A stretch of 64,000 nt of DNA from assembly GCF_007558725.1 (NCBI RefSeq), contig NZ_VLPL01000002.1, positions 186,001 through 250,000 on the forward strand, given 5' to 3'. Every line of letters begins with the position of its first letter. The first letter of the stretch is position 1. Shown here piece by piece: positions 52,600 to 61,182 of this stretch. The notes beneath the pieces were generated by a model. The model did no database searches. It was given only the letters and a program-made list of their open reading frames with translations, and had not been told where the DNA came from. The position numbers and the translations under genes were made by a program. The stretch comes from Fluviicola chungangensis. GTDB lineage: Bacteria; Bacteroidota; Bacteroidia; Flavobacteriales_D; Crocinitomicaceae.

Positions 52600-53225
52600 C
52601 AGAAAGAGGTGAATTTAGAATCGTTAATAGTACCGTTCACTTCCATATTGGAAAAGCTGTAAACCAATTTGTTGTCACTGTCGGTTAGCATGGTCAGTTC
52701 TTTAATGGTTCCTTCTTTTTTGCTGAAAACCAGGTTAATTTCGGAAACATAGCGTTTCATCTTGTCGCTTTTGGGAGTAAGAATCAGTTTGTAATTGGAT
52801 TTGTTTTCAAAATAGCTGATCTTGAATTCCTTTTCATTCAGAAACTCTCCGGTCATCATTTGCACCATTAAACCCTGGATCTTTTTCACCACCATTTTGG
52901 AAGAAGCACTGCTTACTTCCTTCCCTTTTTCCTGAAGCCTCACTGCTTTTCCATTGATCAGGATAATCTGGCTTTCCGGTTTTGATTTTTCCCAGCGAAT
53001 TTTGTTTTCCCGCTTATACCACATTTTCCCAGCTCCCTTTTGAGCGGCAGTTAACAACGAAGAAGTAACGGTTTCGGTAAAATCTGCCTGGATGGATTTC
53101 GTCTCTTTGTGCTGTTTTTCCAGAGTTGCTTTACATCCTTTCGGATCTGCAATCTTGGTATACTCCTGTGCTGACAGGTTGCTTGCAAACAGCAGAAAGA
53201 GCAGGATACTACTTATTAATTTCAT
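52599..53225 (-). CDS. LolA-like periplasmic lipoprotein-carrier protein
   Basis: A 208-residue exported protein (signal about 1-19). The mature part resembles LolA/LolB: QADFTETVTSSLL, then a GKMWYKRENKIRWE strand (the LolA G-x-hydrophobic-x-R-x-x-K-x-R-W pattern), then further strands ending with SFSNMEVNGTINDSKFTSF. Its presence in aryl-polyene type clusters suggests it carries the hydrophobic pigment or a lipoprotein to the outer membrane. Confidence 0.8.
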   Translation of the reverse strand: MKLISSILLFLLFASNLSAQEYTKIADPKGCKATLEKQHKETKSIQADFTETVTSSLLTAAQKGAGKMWYKRENKIRWEKSKPESQIILINGKAVRLQEKGKEVSSASSKMVVKKIQGLMVQMMTGEFLNEKEFKISYFENKSNYKLILTPKSDKMKRYVSEINLVFSKKEGTIKELTMLTDSDNKLVYSFSNMEVNGTINDSKFTSF

Positions 53226-53979
53226 GAATGAATTTTTTCAGATTTTCTTGGTTTGCAAAGATAATACCATTTGTTTTGGCCTGGTGAATGTATTCCTCCA
53301 GGATATCTGCTGTTTGTTCCAGATTATCATGCAGTAAAACGATACTTCCCGGTCTTGTTTTCATCAAGCGGTTCAACAAGGCTTCCCTGTTTTTAAAAGA
53401 ATCATAGGAACGTACACTCCACGCAATGATTTTCATTTTTCTTCTGCGTAATGCACGGGCAATCTTCGGGTTGGTATAACCGATGGGTGGCCTGAAAATA
53501 GTAATCTTCTCCGATACCAGCGGTTCAATGTTTTGCGTAAACTGATCAATTTCCGTTGCTATTTTCTCGCTGTGGAGCATGGCAAAGAAAAGCGAGTGGT
53601 TTTGTGTATGGTTTCCAACGGAATGTCCTTCTGAAATGATCCGGTGTAAAATTTCCGGATGTTCCTGGGCTTTATGACCGATTACAAAAAAGATTGCCTT
53701 GATACCGTGTTTTTGAAGTGTATCCAAAATGCGCGGTGTCTGGATGGGGTCCGGACCGTCATCAAAAGTGAGAATGACTTCAGGACCGGTGTTTCGAAAG
53801 ATGGAAGGGTAGAAATATTGAAAACGCAGAAATACGATTCCAAAAACAAGAAAAACGCAGAAATTGGAAACCACAAAGAAGATCCAGAGCCACAAATAAG
53901 GGCTGTTACGGAAAATCAGAATGACAATTAACAATGTACTTAGTGCAACTGCGATGTTGAGTCTATGCTTCCACCTCAT
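53209..53979 (-). CDS. polysaccharide deacetylase-family (NodB) membrane protein
   Basis: A 256-residue protein with two N-terminal membrane helices (about 10-23 and 29-50), then a NodB domain: TFDDGPDP (71-78), the metal-binding GNHTQNH (122-128, His124 and His128) and FRPPIGYTNP. The catalytic face is likely periplasmic. Overlaps the LolA-like and CLF genes by 17 bp each. The substrate in the pigment pathway is unknown. Confidence 0.85.
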   Translation of the reverse strand: MRWKHRLNIAVALSTLLIVILIFRNSPYLWLWIFFVVSNFCVFLVFGIVFLRFQYFYPSIFRNTGPEVILTFDDGPDPIQTPRILDTLQKHGIKAIFFVIGHKAQEHPEILHRIISEGHSVGNHTQNHSLFFAMLHSEKIATEIDQFTQNIEPLVSEKITIFRPPIGYTNPKIARALRRRKMKIIAWSVRSYDSFKNREALLNRLMKTRPGSIVLLHDNLEQTADILEEYIHQAKTNGIIFANQENLKKFIHEINK

Positions 53980-54889
53980 TTCTGGATATGAGCGTTAAGC
54001 CCAATTTATTTAGTTCTAAATTATTTACGATCAAAATTCGTGAATCATTTACATGATTGATCAGCCAATCATTTGCCATGTGAACAGCAAAAGCAGAAGC
54101 ACTCTGATAAAAACCGGTATATTCCGGGAAGGAAATGTGATTTTTTGCTTTCGATTTAAAATCAAAACCAGCCTCCAAAATCAAATCTACATCCTGTAAA
54201 CTGCAATGATTTGCTTCCAGGAACTGTTCTACTTGGGTTTCGGTATGCTTATCAGAGAAAGAAACATTACACGCCCGGATCGAAGCAATCGAATTGCCTT
54301 TTTCACCGGATAATACCATAAATGTAGCACCGGAAGTAAAGGGATAAGTGGTCTCAATCAGGCTGCCGCGTAATCGTTCCAAAAATGGGATTGCTTCATC
54401 TGCAGCGCCTACCAAAACCGAATGTTTTCCTTCATCAATGCACAAAAGACCATCTTTCAGCGCCACTTCAAACGAAAGGGCGTTTTGCGTATGGGTCATG
54501 TTGTATGCATGGTTTTTCAGATCCAGCGAAATCTGACCGGCAATGGTATTGTGTGTGCTTTGAATAAAGGCGGTCGGTGACAGCACATCACCGCTTACGG
54601 TATTGATCGTCACCAGGAATTTTTCAGTATCCGTTAAACAACCAAGTGCTGTTCCGACAGAGATCGCATCGAATTCAGCAGGAACTTTTTCCTGGCACGC
54701 TTTCGCAGCTGTAATTCCCATGCGTAAGATCGTACTCAATCTTCTGAGTGCTGCAACGGGAATGTAATTTTTGTAATCCGGAGAAATCAATTCATTTTCA
54801 CCAGCCAAAGGTTTCAGCTCATTCCAGATATTTTCTTTCTGGAAGGAGTCCTGATGTGTAATTGATTCGATATGTTGAATGAAATACAT
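53963..54889 (-). CDS. ketosynthase-like chain-length factor, second copy
   Basis: A 308-residue KS-like protein, shorter than a KS (about 400). The site matching the KS nucleophile reads THTQNALSFE (132-141) with no Cys. It follows a complete KS by 1 bp and is in the same position relative to ACP and KS as the gene at 42864. It is therefore the CLF partner of KS 54891. N-terminal features (AALRRLSTILRMGITAA; FIQSTHNTIAGQIS) match the other CLF. Confidence 0.8.
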   Translation of the reverse strand: MYFIQHIESITHQDSFQKENIWNELKPLAGENELISPDYKNYIPVAALRRLSTILRMGITAAKACQEKVPAEFDAISVGTALGCLTDTEKFLVTINTVSGDVLSPTAFIQSTHNTIAGQISLDLKNHAYNMTHTQNALSFEVALKDGLLCIDEGKHSVLVGAADEAIPFLERLRGSLIETTYPFTSGATFMVLSGEKGNSIASIRACNVSFSDKHTETQVEQFLEANHCSLQDVDLILEAGFDFKSKAKNHISFPEYTGFYQSASAFAVHMANDWLINHVNDSRILIVNNLELNKLGLTLISRNEVEA

Positions 54890-54890
54890 A

Positions 54891-56066
54891 TTAAACCTTG
54901 CTTAAAATGATGGTTGAATTATTTCCCCCGAACCCAAATGAGTTGGATAAAATATGTTTGATATCGTTTCCTTCCGAATAACTTTTCACGGGAACCAGGC
55001 CAGTTTCTTCAATCGCTTGTTTGAAATTCAGGTTTGGAAGCAACAACCCTTTGTTCAGTGCCAGGATTGCAAACACCGCTTCAATTCCTCCTGAAGCTGC
55101 CAGTGTATGGCCCGTATAGGATTTGGTAGAACTGAAAGGAGGTATGGATGAGCCGAAGACCGTTTTGATCCCGTGTGATTCGGAAAGATCGTTGTTTGGA
55201 GTTGCTGTCCCGTGCGCATTGATGTAATCAATATCGTCCGGTTTCAGTCCGGCAACGCTCAATGCACTTTTCATTGCAAGTGTGGCTCCGTATCCTTCAG
55301 GTGAAGAAGCTGTTTGGTGGTAAGCATCGGAAGCATTTCCCCAGCCGGCAAGAATTGCCAAAGGTTTTTTCCCGGTTTTTTTGATTGTTTCTTCTGTTTC
55401 CAATACCAAAAATCCGGCACCTTCTCCCAGGTTTATTCCTTTTCGTGTTTCATCGAAAGGCCTGCACCATTCTTCGTCGAAGATCATCAATGAACGAAAT
55501 CCTGCGATGGTAAATTGAGAGAGCCCGTCTGTTCCACCAACCACTGCGCGATCCAGTTGACCGCTTAGCAACATGCGTGCACCGAGCATAATGGAATTTG
55601 CTGCGGAGGAACATGCTGTTGAAATGGTATTGACATACCCGTCGATTCCAAGTTCTTTTGCAATTTGTTCACTGGTGGTTCCGCTGGGGTGATTTTTATA
55701 TACGTTCAGATCGTCGCTTTCCCCGGATAGAAAATCCTTGTAAGCAATTTCACTCACGTCCATTCCACCAACGGAAGTTCCCGAAATCAAACCTGTTTTG
55801 ATTTCCGGATCCAATAGATGTCCGTTGAATGCTTCTTTTGCAGCAATCATACCAAGGATGGCTGTTCTGGAAGCATGTTGCGTTAAGTTGAAGCGTTGAA
55901 CCAATTCGTCGTTCGACCAATGAATCTCGCCAACTTTGAAACGTTCTGTATAGGTCTTTTTGCCTTGCTTGATTCCTGTTTTTTCGGAACGCAGTGCAAG
56001 CAAATTTTCTTCCGAATTTTCACCTACAGAAGAAATAACGCCGTATCCAGTAACGTAGATGCGCAT
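54891..56066 (-). CDS. beta-ketoacyl-ACP synthase (FabF-like), second module
   Basis: The 391-residue KS has the full triad: Cys152 in STACSSAANS, His285 in NAHGTATP and His320 in YTGHTLAASG. It sits between ACP 56067 (0 bp) and CLF 53963 (1 bp) as an ACP-KS-CLF module. Confidence 0.9.
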   Translation of the reverse strand: MRIYVTGYGVISSVGENSEENLLALRSEKTGIKQGKKTYTERFKVGEIHWSNDELVQRFNLTQHASRTAILGMIAAKEAFNGHLLDPEIKTGLISGTSVGGMDVSEIAYKDFLSGESDDLNVYKNHPSGTTSEQIAKELGIDGYVNTISTACSSAANSIMLGARMLLSGQLDRAVVGGTDGLSQFTIAGFRSLMIFDEEWCRPFDETRKGINLGEGAGFLVLETEETIKKTGKKPLAILAGWGNASDAYHQTASSPEGYGATLAMKSALSVAGLKPDDIDYINAHGTATPNNDLSESHGIKTVFGSSIPPFSSTKSYTGHTLAASGGIEAVFAILALNKGLLLPNLNFKQAIEETGLVPVKSYSEGNDIKHILSNSFGFGGNNSTIILSKV

Positions 56067-56321
56067 TTATTGATGTTTAGAAATGTAATCCGCCAGGGTA
56101 TTTACCGAATGAAAGATTTCTTTTCCTTCGCTCGGATCCGCGATTTTGATCCCGTAGTTAGAATCCAGTAAAACAATGAATTCCAGGGCATCAATCGAGT
56201 CCAATCCAAGTCCCTGATCTCCGAATAGAGGAGCGTCGTCTTGTATATCTGCGGGTGTTAAATCTTCCAGGTTCAGTTGCTCAATAATTTGAGCCTTTAG
56301 GTTTTCTTTTAAGTCACTCAT
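56067..56321 (-). CDS. acyl carrier protein, second module
   Basis: An 84-residue ACP with the phosphopantetheine Ser42 in LGLDSIDALEF. It starts 8 bp inside the degenerate KS-like gene. Very similar to the ACP at 45097 (DLTPADIQDDAPLFG matches DLAPADIQNDVPLFG). Confidence 0.93.
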   Translation of the reverse strand: MSDLKENLKAQIIEQLNLEDLTPADIQDDAPLFGDQGLGLDSIDALEFIVLLDSNYGIKIADPSEGKEIFHSVNTLADYISKHQ

Positions 56322-56922
56322 TTCTGTATTGTTTAATTAGCGTTGAAAGTTCACGTTCGATTGAATTCCCCCCATCTTCAGAATTAGTTAGCAAAAATAG
56401 GAAACATTCTTGTTCGCCATTCGTTTTTGCCTCTACCCAGGCGCATAAACAGCTGTTATTTCCTTTATTTAACGCTATTTGTGACCATTCTGAGAAATGA
56501 AGCGGATTGAAAGTCTCTTCTACGAAAAAGCAGTTTTCGCCGTACCATTTGTGCCGGATGCACAATTCACCGGTAACGATGTTGGGCAAGGTATAGACAA
56601 ACAGCGAAGGACTGGGAGTCTTTAACTGTTCGTAGCTTTCTACAAAGAGGTTATCTGTATTCAGACTGGCTGAACTATTTGCAAAGATTAATTGAAGGTC
56701 GTTTTCCAGGTCGGCATCTTTTGGGAAGAATGGCAGCAGAATTTCCGTCCCGATAAAGGCCATTTTCGAGAGTACATCCATTTTATAGAATTTCGGGTAT
56801 TCCACTCCAAGTTGCTGGTATGCCGATTTAAGCGGATTCTCTTCTTCCGCAGTGTCGTATACCAACTTTCCGTTCAGGAATGTCCCTTTCGGACAAACAT
56901 AACTATGTGCTAAGATCTTCAC
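56314..56922 (-). CDS. degenerate ketosynthase-like protein of 202 residues
   Basis: The product is half the length of a KS. YPKFYKMDVLSKMAFIGTEILL and the FVYTLPNIVTGELCIRHKWYG segment align with the CLF stretches PNAQLRRMGKAVRMGMG and FVQSTPNALAGQIA, so it is a truncated KS N-lobe. No catalytic Cys or His is present. It sits between a full KS and the ACP, with overlaps of 4 and 8 bp, and looks maintained rather than decayed since the frame is intact. It may be a KS partner or a scaffold. Confidence 0.65.
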   Translation of the reverse strand: MKILAHSYVCPKGTFLNGKLVYDTAEEENPLKSAYQQLGVEYPKFYKMDVLSKMAFIGTEILLPFFPKDADLENDLQLIFANSSASLNTDNLFVESYEQLKTPSPSLFVYTLPNIVTGELCIRHKWYGENCFFVEETFNPLHFSEWSQIALNKGNNSCLCAWVEAKTNGEQECFLFLLTNSEDGGNSIERELSTLIKQYRNE

Positions 56923-57989
56923 GGCTGTTTTTGTAAGATTAGACTGGCATTCCCTCCTCCGAATCCGGAAGCGGTTTTTAACAAGGTATGCAATTCTTTG
57001 GATTCCAAACGTTGGATGATATTTAAGGGAATTGAAGTTCCGGTCTCTTTAAATCCGAGGTTTGGGAAAAGGATGCTTTTTTCCATTGAAACAATGCTCA
57101 TAATGGTCTCGAGAATACCGGCTGCACCTAAAGTATGACCGAAATAACCTTTCATGCTGTTCAGAGGAACCCGGTCTAAATTGGTCCGGCCGAAAGCAAT
57201 GCTTTCCATTTCGTCGTTGAATATGGTTGCAGTTCCATGAGCAGAAATGAAATCAATATCGCGAACGCTTACCTGGCTTCGCTTGAATGTTTTCTCAATG
57301 GACCGGACCAATCCTTCACCTGTTCGGGACGGACCGGAAATGTGGTTGGCGTCATTGGAGGAGGAGCCACCTTTGTACAAAACCGCAAAACCATCCGGTT
57401 TTTGGGTTGAAACCAAAACAATTCCACAACCTTCACCCAATACAGTTCCGTTCCTGGATTTGTCAAATGGTTTGCATGTCTCGTTACTCAAGGCGAACAA
57501 ACTTTGGAAACCGTAAGAAACAAACTCGGATACCGCATCGATTCCAATGACGATTACCTGGTCGTAATTTCCCGCAAGCAAATAATCTGCAGCGGTGTTA
57601 ATAGCTATTACCCCAGAAATACAGGCGTTTGAAATGATAAATATTTCCGTTTTCGGGAAGAATTCATGTATGATAGGCTGCGTGCCCGCAAAAGTATCGC
57701 CCGGGAGCAAATCGATGTTTCCCTTCGTGGAACTGACAATGACTGCCGTTCTGCCCGACGTGGAAAGATTTGCTTGTGCCTTTTTGAGGGCTTCTCTTAA
57801 AAGGGTGTTGTAGCGATCAGAAGTGAGTTCACTTTTAATGGCCAATGGAATGGTTGTATCCTGAAAACCGGCCTTTTCCACCAATTTGATTCCTGAAACA
57901 CCGTTCTTAAAGGCATCCAAATGTTGGTCCACCGAATTTCCAAGCGGAGTTACCAAAGAAAGTGTTTGTATGTAAATGGGTTTATCCAT
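56919..57989 (-). CDS. beta-ketoacyl-ACP synthase, third FabF-like
   Basis: The 356-residue KS has Cys123 in SNACISGVIA, His251 in SAHGTAT and His285 in YFGHTLGAAG. It is shorter at the N-terminus than the other KSs and is not flanked by its own CLF, so it may work with the 202-residue KS-like protein encoded just downstream. Confidence 0.88.
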   Translation of the reverse strand: MDKPIYIQTLSLVTPLGNSVDQHLDAFKNGVSGIKLVEKAGFQDTTIPLAIKSELTSDRYNTLLREALKKAQANLSTSGRTAVIVSSTKGNIDLLPGDTFAGTQPIIHEFFPKTEIFIISNACISGVIAINTAADYLLAGNYDQVIVIGIDAVSEFVSYGFQSLFALSNETCKPFDKSRNGTVLGEGCGIVLVSTQKPDGFAVLYKGGSSSNDANHISGPSRTGEGLVRSIEKTFKRSQVSVRDIDFISAHGTATIFNDEMESIAFGRTNLDRVPLNSMKGYFGHTLGAAGILETIMSIVSMEKSILFPNLGFKETGTSIPLNIIQRLESKELHTLLKTASGFGGGNASLILQKQP

Positions 57990-58410
57990 CGATCCAATTT
58001 TGGTTTTCTTCCCAAATGCGGTAGAACTCGGGTTTGATTAATTCCAGTGTCCGATCGGAAGTAAACATGAAGACCTGCATGGTCATGCCGGTTGCCGCAA
58101 CTTGTTTTGTCTTATTATTGATCACTTCATACCGGAACACGATTTTTGCGGAGTCGTGTTGTTCCAGGATAATATTGATCAGCGCACCTTCGCCGTAAAA
58201 GATGGAAGCTTTGTGAGAAATTTCGGATTTTACGATCGGGATGAAGTAACCGTGTGCATGTACATCCAGGTATTCAATTCCATAATCTCTTCCGAATTGC
58301 TCGCGGGCATCTTCAAAAAATTTCAGGTAGTTTCCATGCCATACAACGCCCATAGCATCGGTTTCACTGAAACGAACAGGTACAAGGATCGATGATTTCA
58401 ATATTTTCAT
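57982..58410 (-). CDS. acyl-ACP/acyl-CoA thioesterase (4HBT hotdog)
   Basis: The 142-residue hotdog protein has the 4HBT pattern VRFSETDAMGVVWHGNYLKFFEDARE with Asp18, His25 and Glu33 as active-site candidates. It could release or edit acyl chains from carrier proteins in the pathway. It is translationally coupled to both neighbours. Confidence 0.85.
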   Translation of the reverse strand: MKILKSSILVPVRFSETDAMGVVWHGNYLKFFEDAREQFGRDYGIEYLDVHAHGYFIPIVKSEISHKASIFYGEGALINIILEQHDSAKIVFRYEVINNKTKQVAATGMTMQVFMFTSDRTLELIKPEFYRIWEENQNWIDG

Positions 58411-58835
58411 GCCAAAACAATTTTCATTTGGCAGGTTAAAAGTACTTTTCCATTAGACCTTGCTGTTCCTTCTACCAAATGAATGGTATCAAAGGTGCTC
58501 AAAACCTGAACGGATGTTTCGATCAGGTCGTTTTCTTTTGCCGCTTGTTCAACCTGAACCTGGGTAACAGCTCCGATGAATCCCAATTTGGGTTCGCCGC
58601 CTTCTTCCAGGCTGTTCAAATAACCGAAACCGGCAGCACAGGTTTGTGCAATGTTTTCGATCAATGCTGATTCGGATAAAACGGTATTCTCCAAGAATAA
58701 GTTATCCGATGCGATCTTAAATTCGGTTCTGAAACCCGTTTCGTCTGCTGCCAACAGATGATCTATCATCACAAACGGAGCTCTTTGCGGAATGATGGAT
58801 GTGATATTTTCTTTGTTAATCAACATAATATTCAA
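58407..58835 (-). CDS. ApeP-like hotdog dehydratase homologue lacking a conserved His
   Basis: A 142-residue protein (start 58835; a start at 58826 is also possible) of the ApeP/FabA-like hotdog group: IIPQRAPFVMIDHLL and SALIENIAQTCAAGFGYL (Glu60). The usual PHRAPM-type motif has Gln17 instead of His, and there is no HFPG loop, so it may not be catalytic alone and could pair with the HFPG-containing dehydratase at 52234 (compare the ApeI-ApeP heterodimer). It overlaps the acyltransferase gene by 20 bp. Confidence 0.75.
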   Translation of the reverse strand: MNIMLINKENITSIIPQRAPFVMIDHLLAADETGFRTEFKIASDNLFLENTVLSESALIENIAQTCAAGFGYLNSLEEGGEPKLGFIGAVTQVQVEQAAKENDLIETSVQVLSTFDTIHLVEGTARSNGKVLLTCQMKIVLA

Positions 58836-59688
58836 AAAAGTTAAACCATTGGGTCGGGCTTGCCTTCACCTGTTCTTCCAGGCGTTTTACATAAATTTCT
58901 GCAATTTTTTCAGGAGATTCAAACATTGTGAGCGGATCTGTAGCGCTCAATTCGTAATGGGTACTTCCTGATTTAACGGCATATACAAAGGTAAGCGGAA
59001 CTTTGAATTTATGGGCCATGATAAAAGGTCCGGCGGGAAATTCTGCAAAACCGTTCAAAAAGGGTAATCTGAAGTTCTTTTGACCCGGTGTTGTGCGATC
59101 TGCGTGCAGTGCTATCAATTCATTGCGTTTGAGTGCCTGGTGGATCAAAATGAGGTGAGACAGGTCGTCTTTGATCGGGATGAGCTGGTATTGTGATTTT
59201 CCGGTTGAGTCTTCAAGATACGCTTTGATTTTCTGAACTTCAGCATCCAGCATCAAAATGCTGATTTTTAACGTAATCCGTTCACCTAGCAGATTTCCTG
59301 CATTTTCCCAATTTCCTACATGAGCTGAAAAAAGAAATCCACCTTTACCGGCCTCATTCATTTGGATTAGAGCTTCTTCGTTATTGAAACGAAACGAAAA
59401 GATTTTTTTTCGCGGGGTTTTTAAGGCAATTCTGTCGATAAGGGTCTGACCGAACAAATACAGGTTCCTGGCAGTTGCTTTGGTTGCCTGCCATTTTGTA
59501 TATCCCAGTCCTTTTTGATAAAAAGAAATTAAGGCTCTGCGCGGTTTACGGGAAAAAAGCAGAAAGTAACCGGAAACTCCGATACAAAAAAAGTAGGCAA
59601 ACCGAACCCCTAAAAATCGAATAGCGTAAATAAAGAATTTATACCCCCAAAGTGAGCCTTTGGTCTTACCATCCCATTTTTGTTCCAT
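58816..59688 (-). CDS. LpxL/HtrB-like lysophospholipid acyltransferase
   Basis: The 290-residue protein has an N-terminal membrane anchor (about 28-46) and the SAHVGNWENAG motif with His123 and Glu128, plus HADRTTPGQKNFRLPFLNG and AEFPAGPF. The family acylates lipid A; in aryl-polyene clusters such an enzyme may attach the chain to a lipid. Which acceptor is used here is unknown. Confidence 0.88.
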   Translation of the reverse strand: MEQKWDGKTKGSLWGYKFFIYAIRFLGVRFAYFFCIGVSGYFLLFSRKPRRALISFYQKGLGYTKWQATKATARNLYLFGQTLIDRIALKTPRKKIFSFRFNNEEALIQMNEAGKGGFLFSAHVGNWENAGNLLGERITLKISILMLDAEVQKIKAYLEDSTGKSQYQLIPIKDDLSHLILIHQALKRNELIALHADRTTPGQKNFRLPFLNGFAEFPAGPFIMAHKFKVPLTFVYAVKSGSTHYELSATDPLTMFESPEKIAEIYVKRLEEQVKASPTQWFNFFEYYVD

Positions 59689-59694
59689 TCACTC

Positions 59695-59940
59695 TCAGGC
59701 GTTCAAACGTTGTTCAACTAGATCGTAGAAATCGTTAAAAGTCTCAATTGTTTTGAAATCTTCAGCCGTTGGTTTAATTCCCAGGTTTTCTTCAATAACA
59801 ACAACCAGGTCCACGTAATCCAAGCTATCCAGATCCAAGGTTTGTTGCAAATTATTACCGGGCTGGATCAATGTTGCGTCAACTTCAAATTCGTCAGATA
59901 AAAATTGTTTTGTAGTAAGAATGATGTCTTCTCTTTTCAT
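59695..59940 (-). CDS. acyl carrier protein, third
   Basis: An 81-residue ACP with Ser39 in LDLDSLDYVDL. It is more divergent from the other two ACPs (no FGEE-LGLDSID) and probably serves the FabB-like KS at 59957, 16 bp upstream. Confidence 0.93.
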   Translation of the reverse strand: MKREDIILTTKQFLSDEFEVDATLIQPGNNLQQTLDLDSLDYVDLVVVIEENLGIKPTAEDFKTIETFNDFYDLVEQRLNA

Positions 59941-59956
59941 GATGTTTAGGTAAACT

Positions 59957-61180
59957 CTATTTTTTAAACTTTTTGATAATCAGTGAGGAATTGGTTCCTC
60001 CGAATCCAAATGAATTGGACAGGAAACAATCAATATTCTGCTCCCTGTAGCTCGGAATGATATTGATTTTTTCCGATTGTTCATCCGGATTTTCAAAATT
60101 AATATTCGGAGCAATAAAATCATTGTTCATCATTAATAATGAATAAACAACCTCGCTTGCTCCTGCCATCCAACATTCGTGCCCGGTCATACTTTTGGTA
60201 GAACTTACAGGAACTTTGGAGCCCAGTACGCTGAAAATGGCTTCTGCTTCGGTTGAATCCCCGATCGGAGTTGAAGTAGCATGCGCATTGACGTAGTCAA
60301 TATCTTTTGGTGTCAGGTTTGCTTGTTTCAAAGCCATGTTCAAGGATCTGAACTGACCGTCGAAATTAGGATTCGAAATGTGATCTCCATTGGAAGAAAA
60401 CCCGAATCCAACAATTTCCCCGTAAATCGGTGCATTCCGCTTCAAAGCAGATTCCAATGATTCGATGATCACGGTGGCTGCACCTCCAGAGGGAACAAGG
60501 CCGTCACGGTCTCTGTCAAACGGGCGGCTTGCCATTGACGGAGCGGCATCTCTTACGGAAAATGCTCCCAGTCCGTCAAAACTTGCCATGGCATATACGT
60601 TGATTTCTTGCGCGCCTCCGCAAACTACGCGTTCCTGCAATCCTTGTTTGATCAGTAGATAACCCATTCCAATAGAATGTGATCCTGAAGCACAGGCAGC
60701 TGAGATCGTGAAGTTCATTCCTTTCAATTTGTAGATTGTCGAAAGGTTCATGTTCACAGTCGAGTTCATATTCTGGAAGATATCTCCGCTTCCAATCAGT
60801 GTGGTGTTCTTTTTTGCACGTACTTTGTCTACGGTTTCAACCACCGCACCGGCAGTTGAATCGTTTCCGAAGATGATCCCGGTTTCTGTCTTGTCTAAAA
60901 AGTCGGCATCCAAACCAGAGCCTTCCATGGCTTCTTTGGTTGACATAAAAGCATAACGCGCCGGTTGATGCATCCCAATGCGCTGCCGGCGTGACAGGAA
61001 CGGGTTCAAATCCGGTTCGGCAACCATTCCGGTAAAGCAGGAACGATAACCAAAGTCTTTACGCTGTTCATCATAAATAACACCACTTCGGCCAAGGCGT
61101 AAGGATTCCAGAACTGTGTCCAGGTTTTCTCCTAAACACGAGTAGGCACCAATTCCGGTAATTACTACACGATGTTCCAT
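59957..61180 (-). CDS. beta-ketoacyl-ACP synthase (FabB-like)
   Basis: The 407-residue KS has Cys163 in SAACASGSHSI, His300 in VNAHATSTP and His334 in MTGHECWMAG. It is the most FabB-like of the set and lies between the ketoreductase and an ACP; it could start the aryl extension or supply fatty chains. Confidence 0.9.
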   Translation of the reverse strand: MEHRVVITGIGAYSCLGENLDTVLESLRLGRSGVIYDEQRKDFGYRSCFTGMVAEPDLNPFLSRRQRIGMHQPARYAFMSTKEAMEGSGLDADFLDKTETGIIFGNDSTAGAVVETVDKVRAKKNTTLIGSGDIFQNMNSTVNMNLSTIYKLKGMNFTISAACASGSHSIGMGYLLIKQGLQERVVCGGAQEINVYAMASFDGLGAFSVRDAAPSMASRPFDRDRDGLVPSGGAATVIIESLESALKRNAPIYGEIVGFGFSSNGDHISNPNFDGQFRSLNMALKQANLTPKDIDYVNAHATSTPIGDSTEAEAIFSVLGSKVPVSSTKSMTGHECWMAGASEVVYSLLMMNNDFIAPNINFENPDEQSEKINIIPSYREQNIDCFLSNSFGFGGTNSSLIIKKFKK

Positions 61181-61182
61181 AG

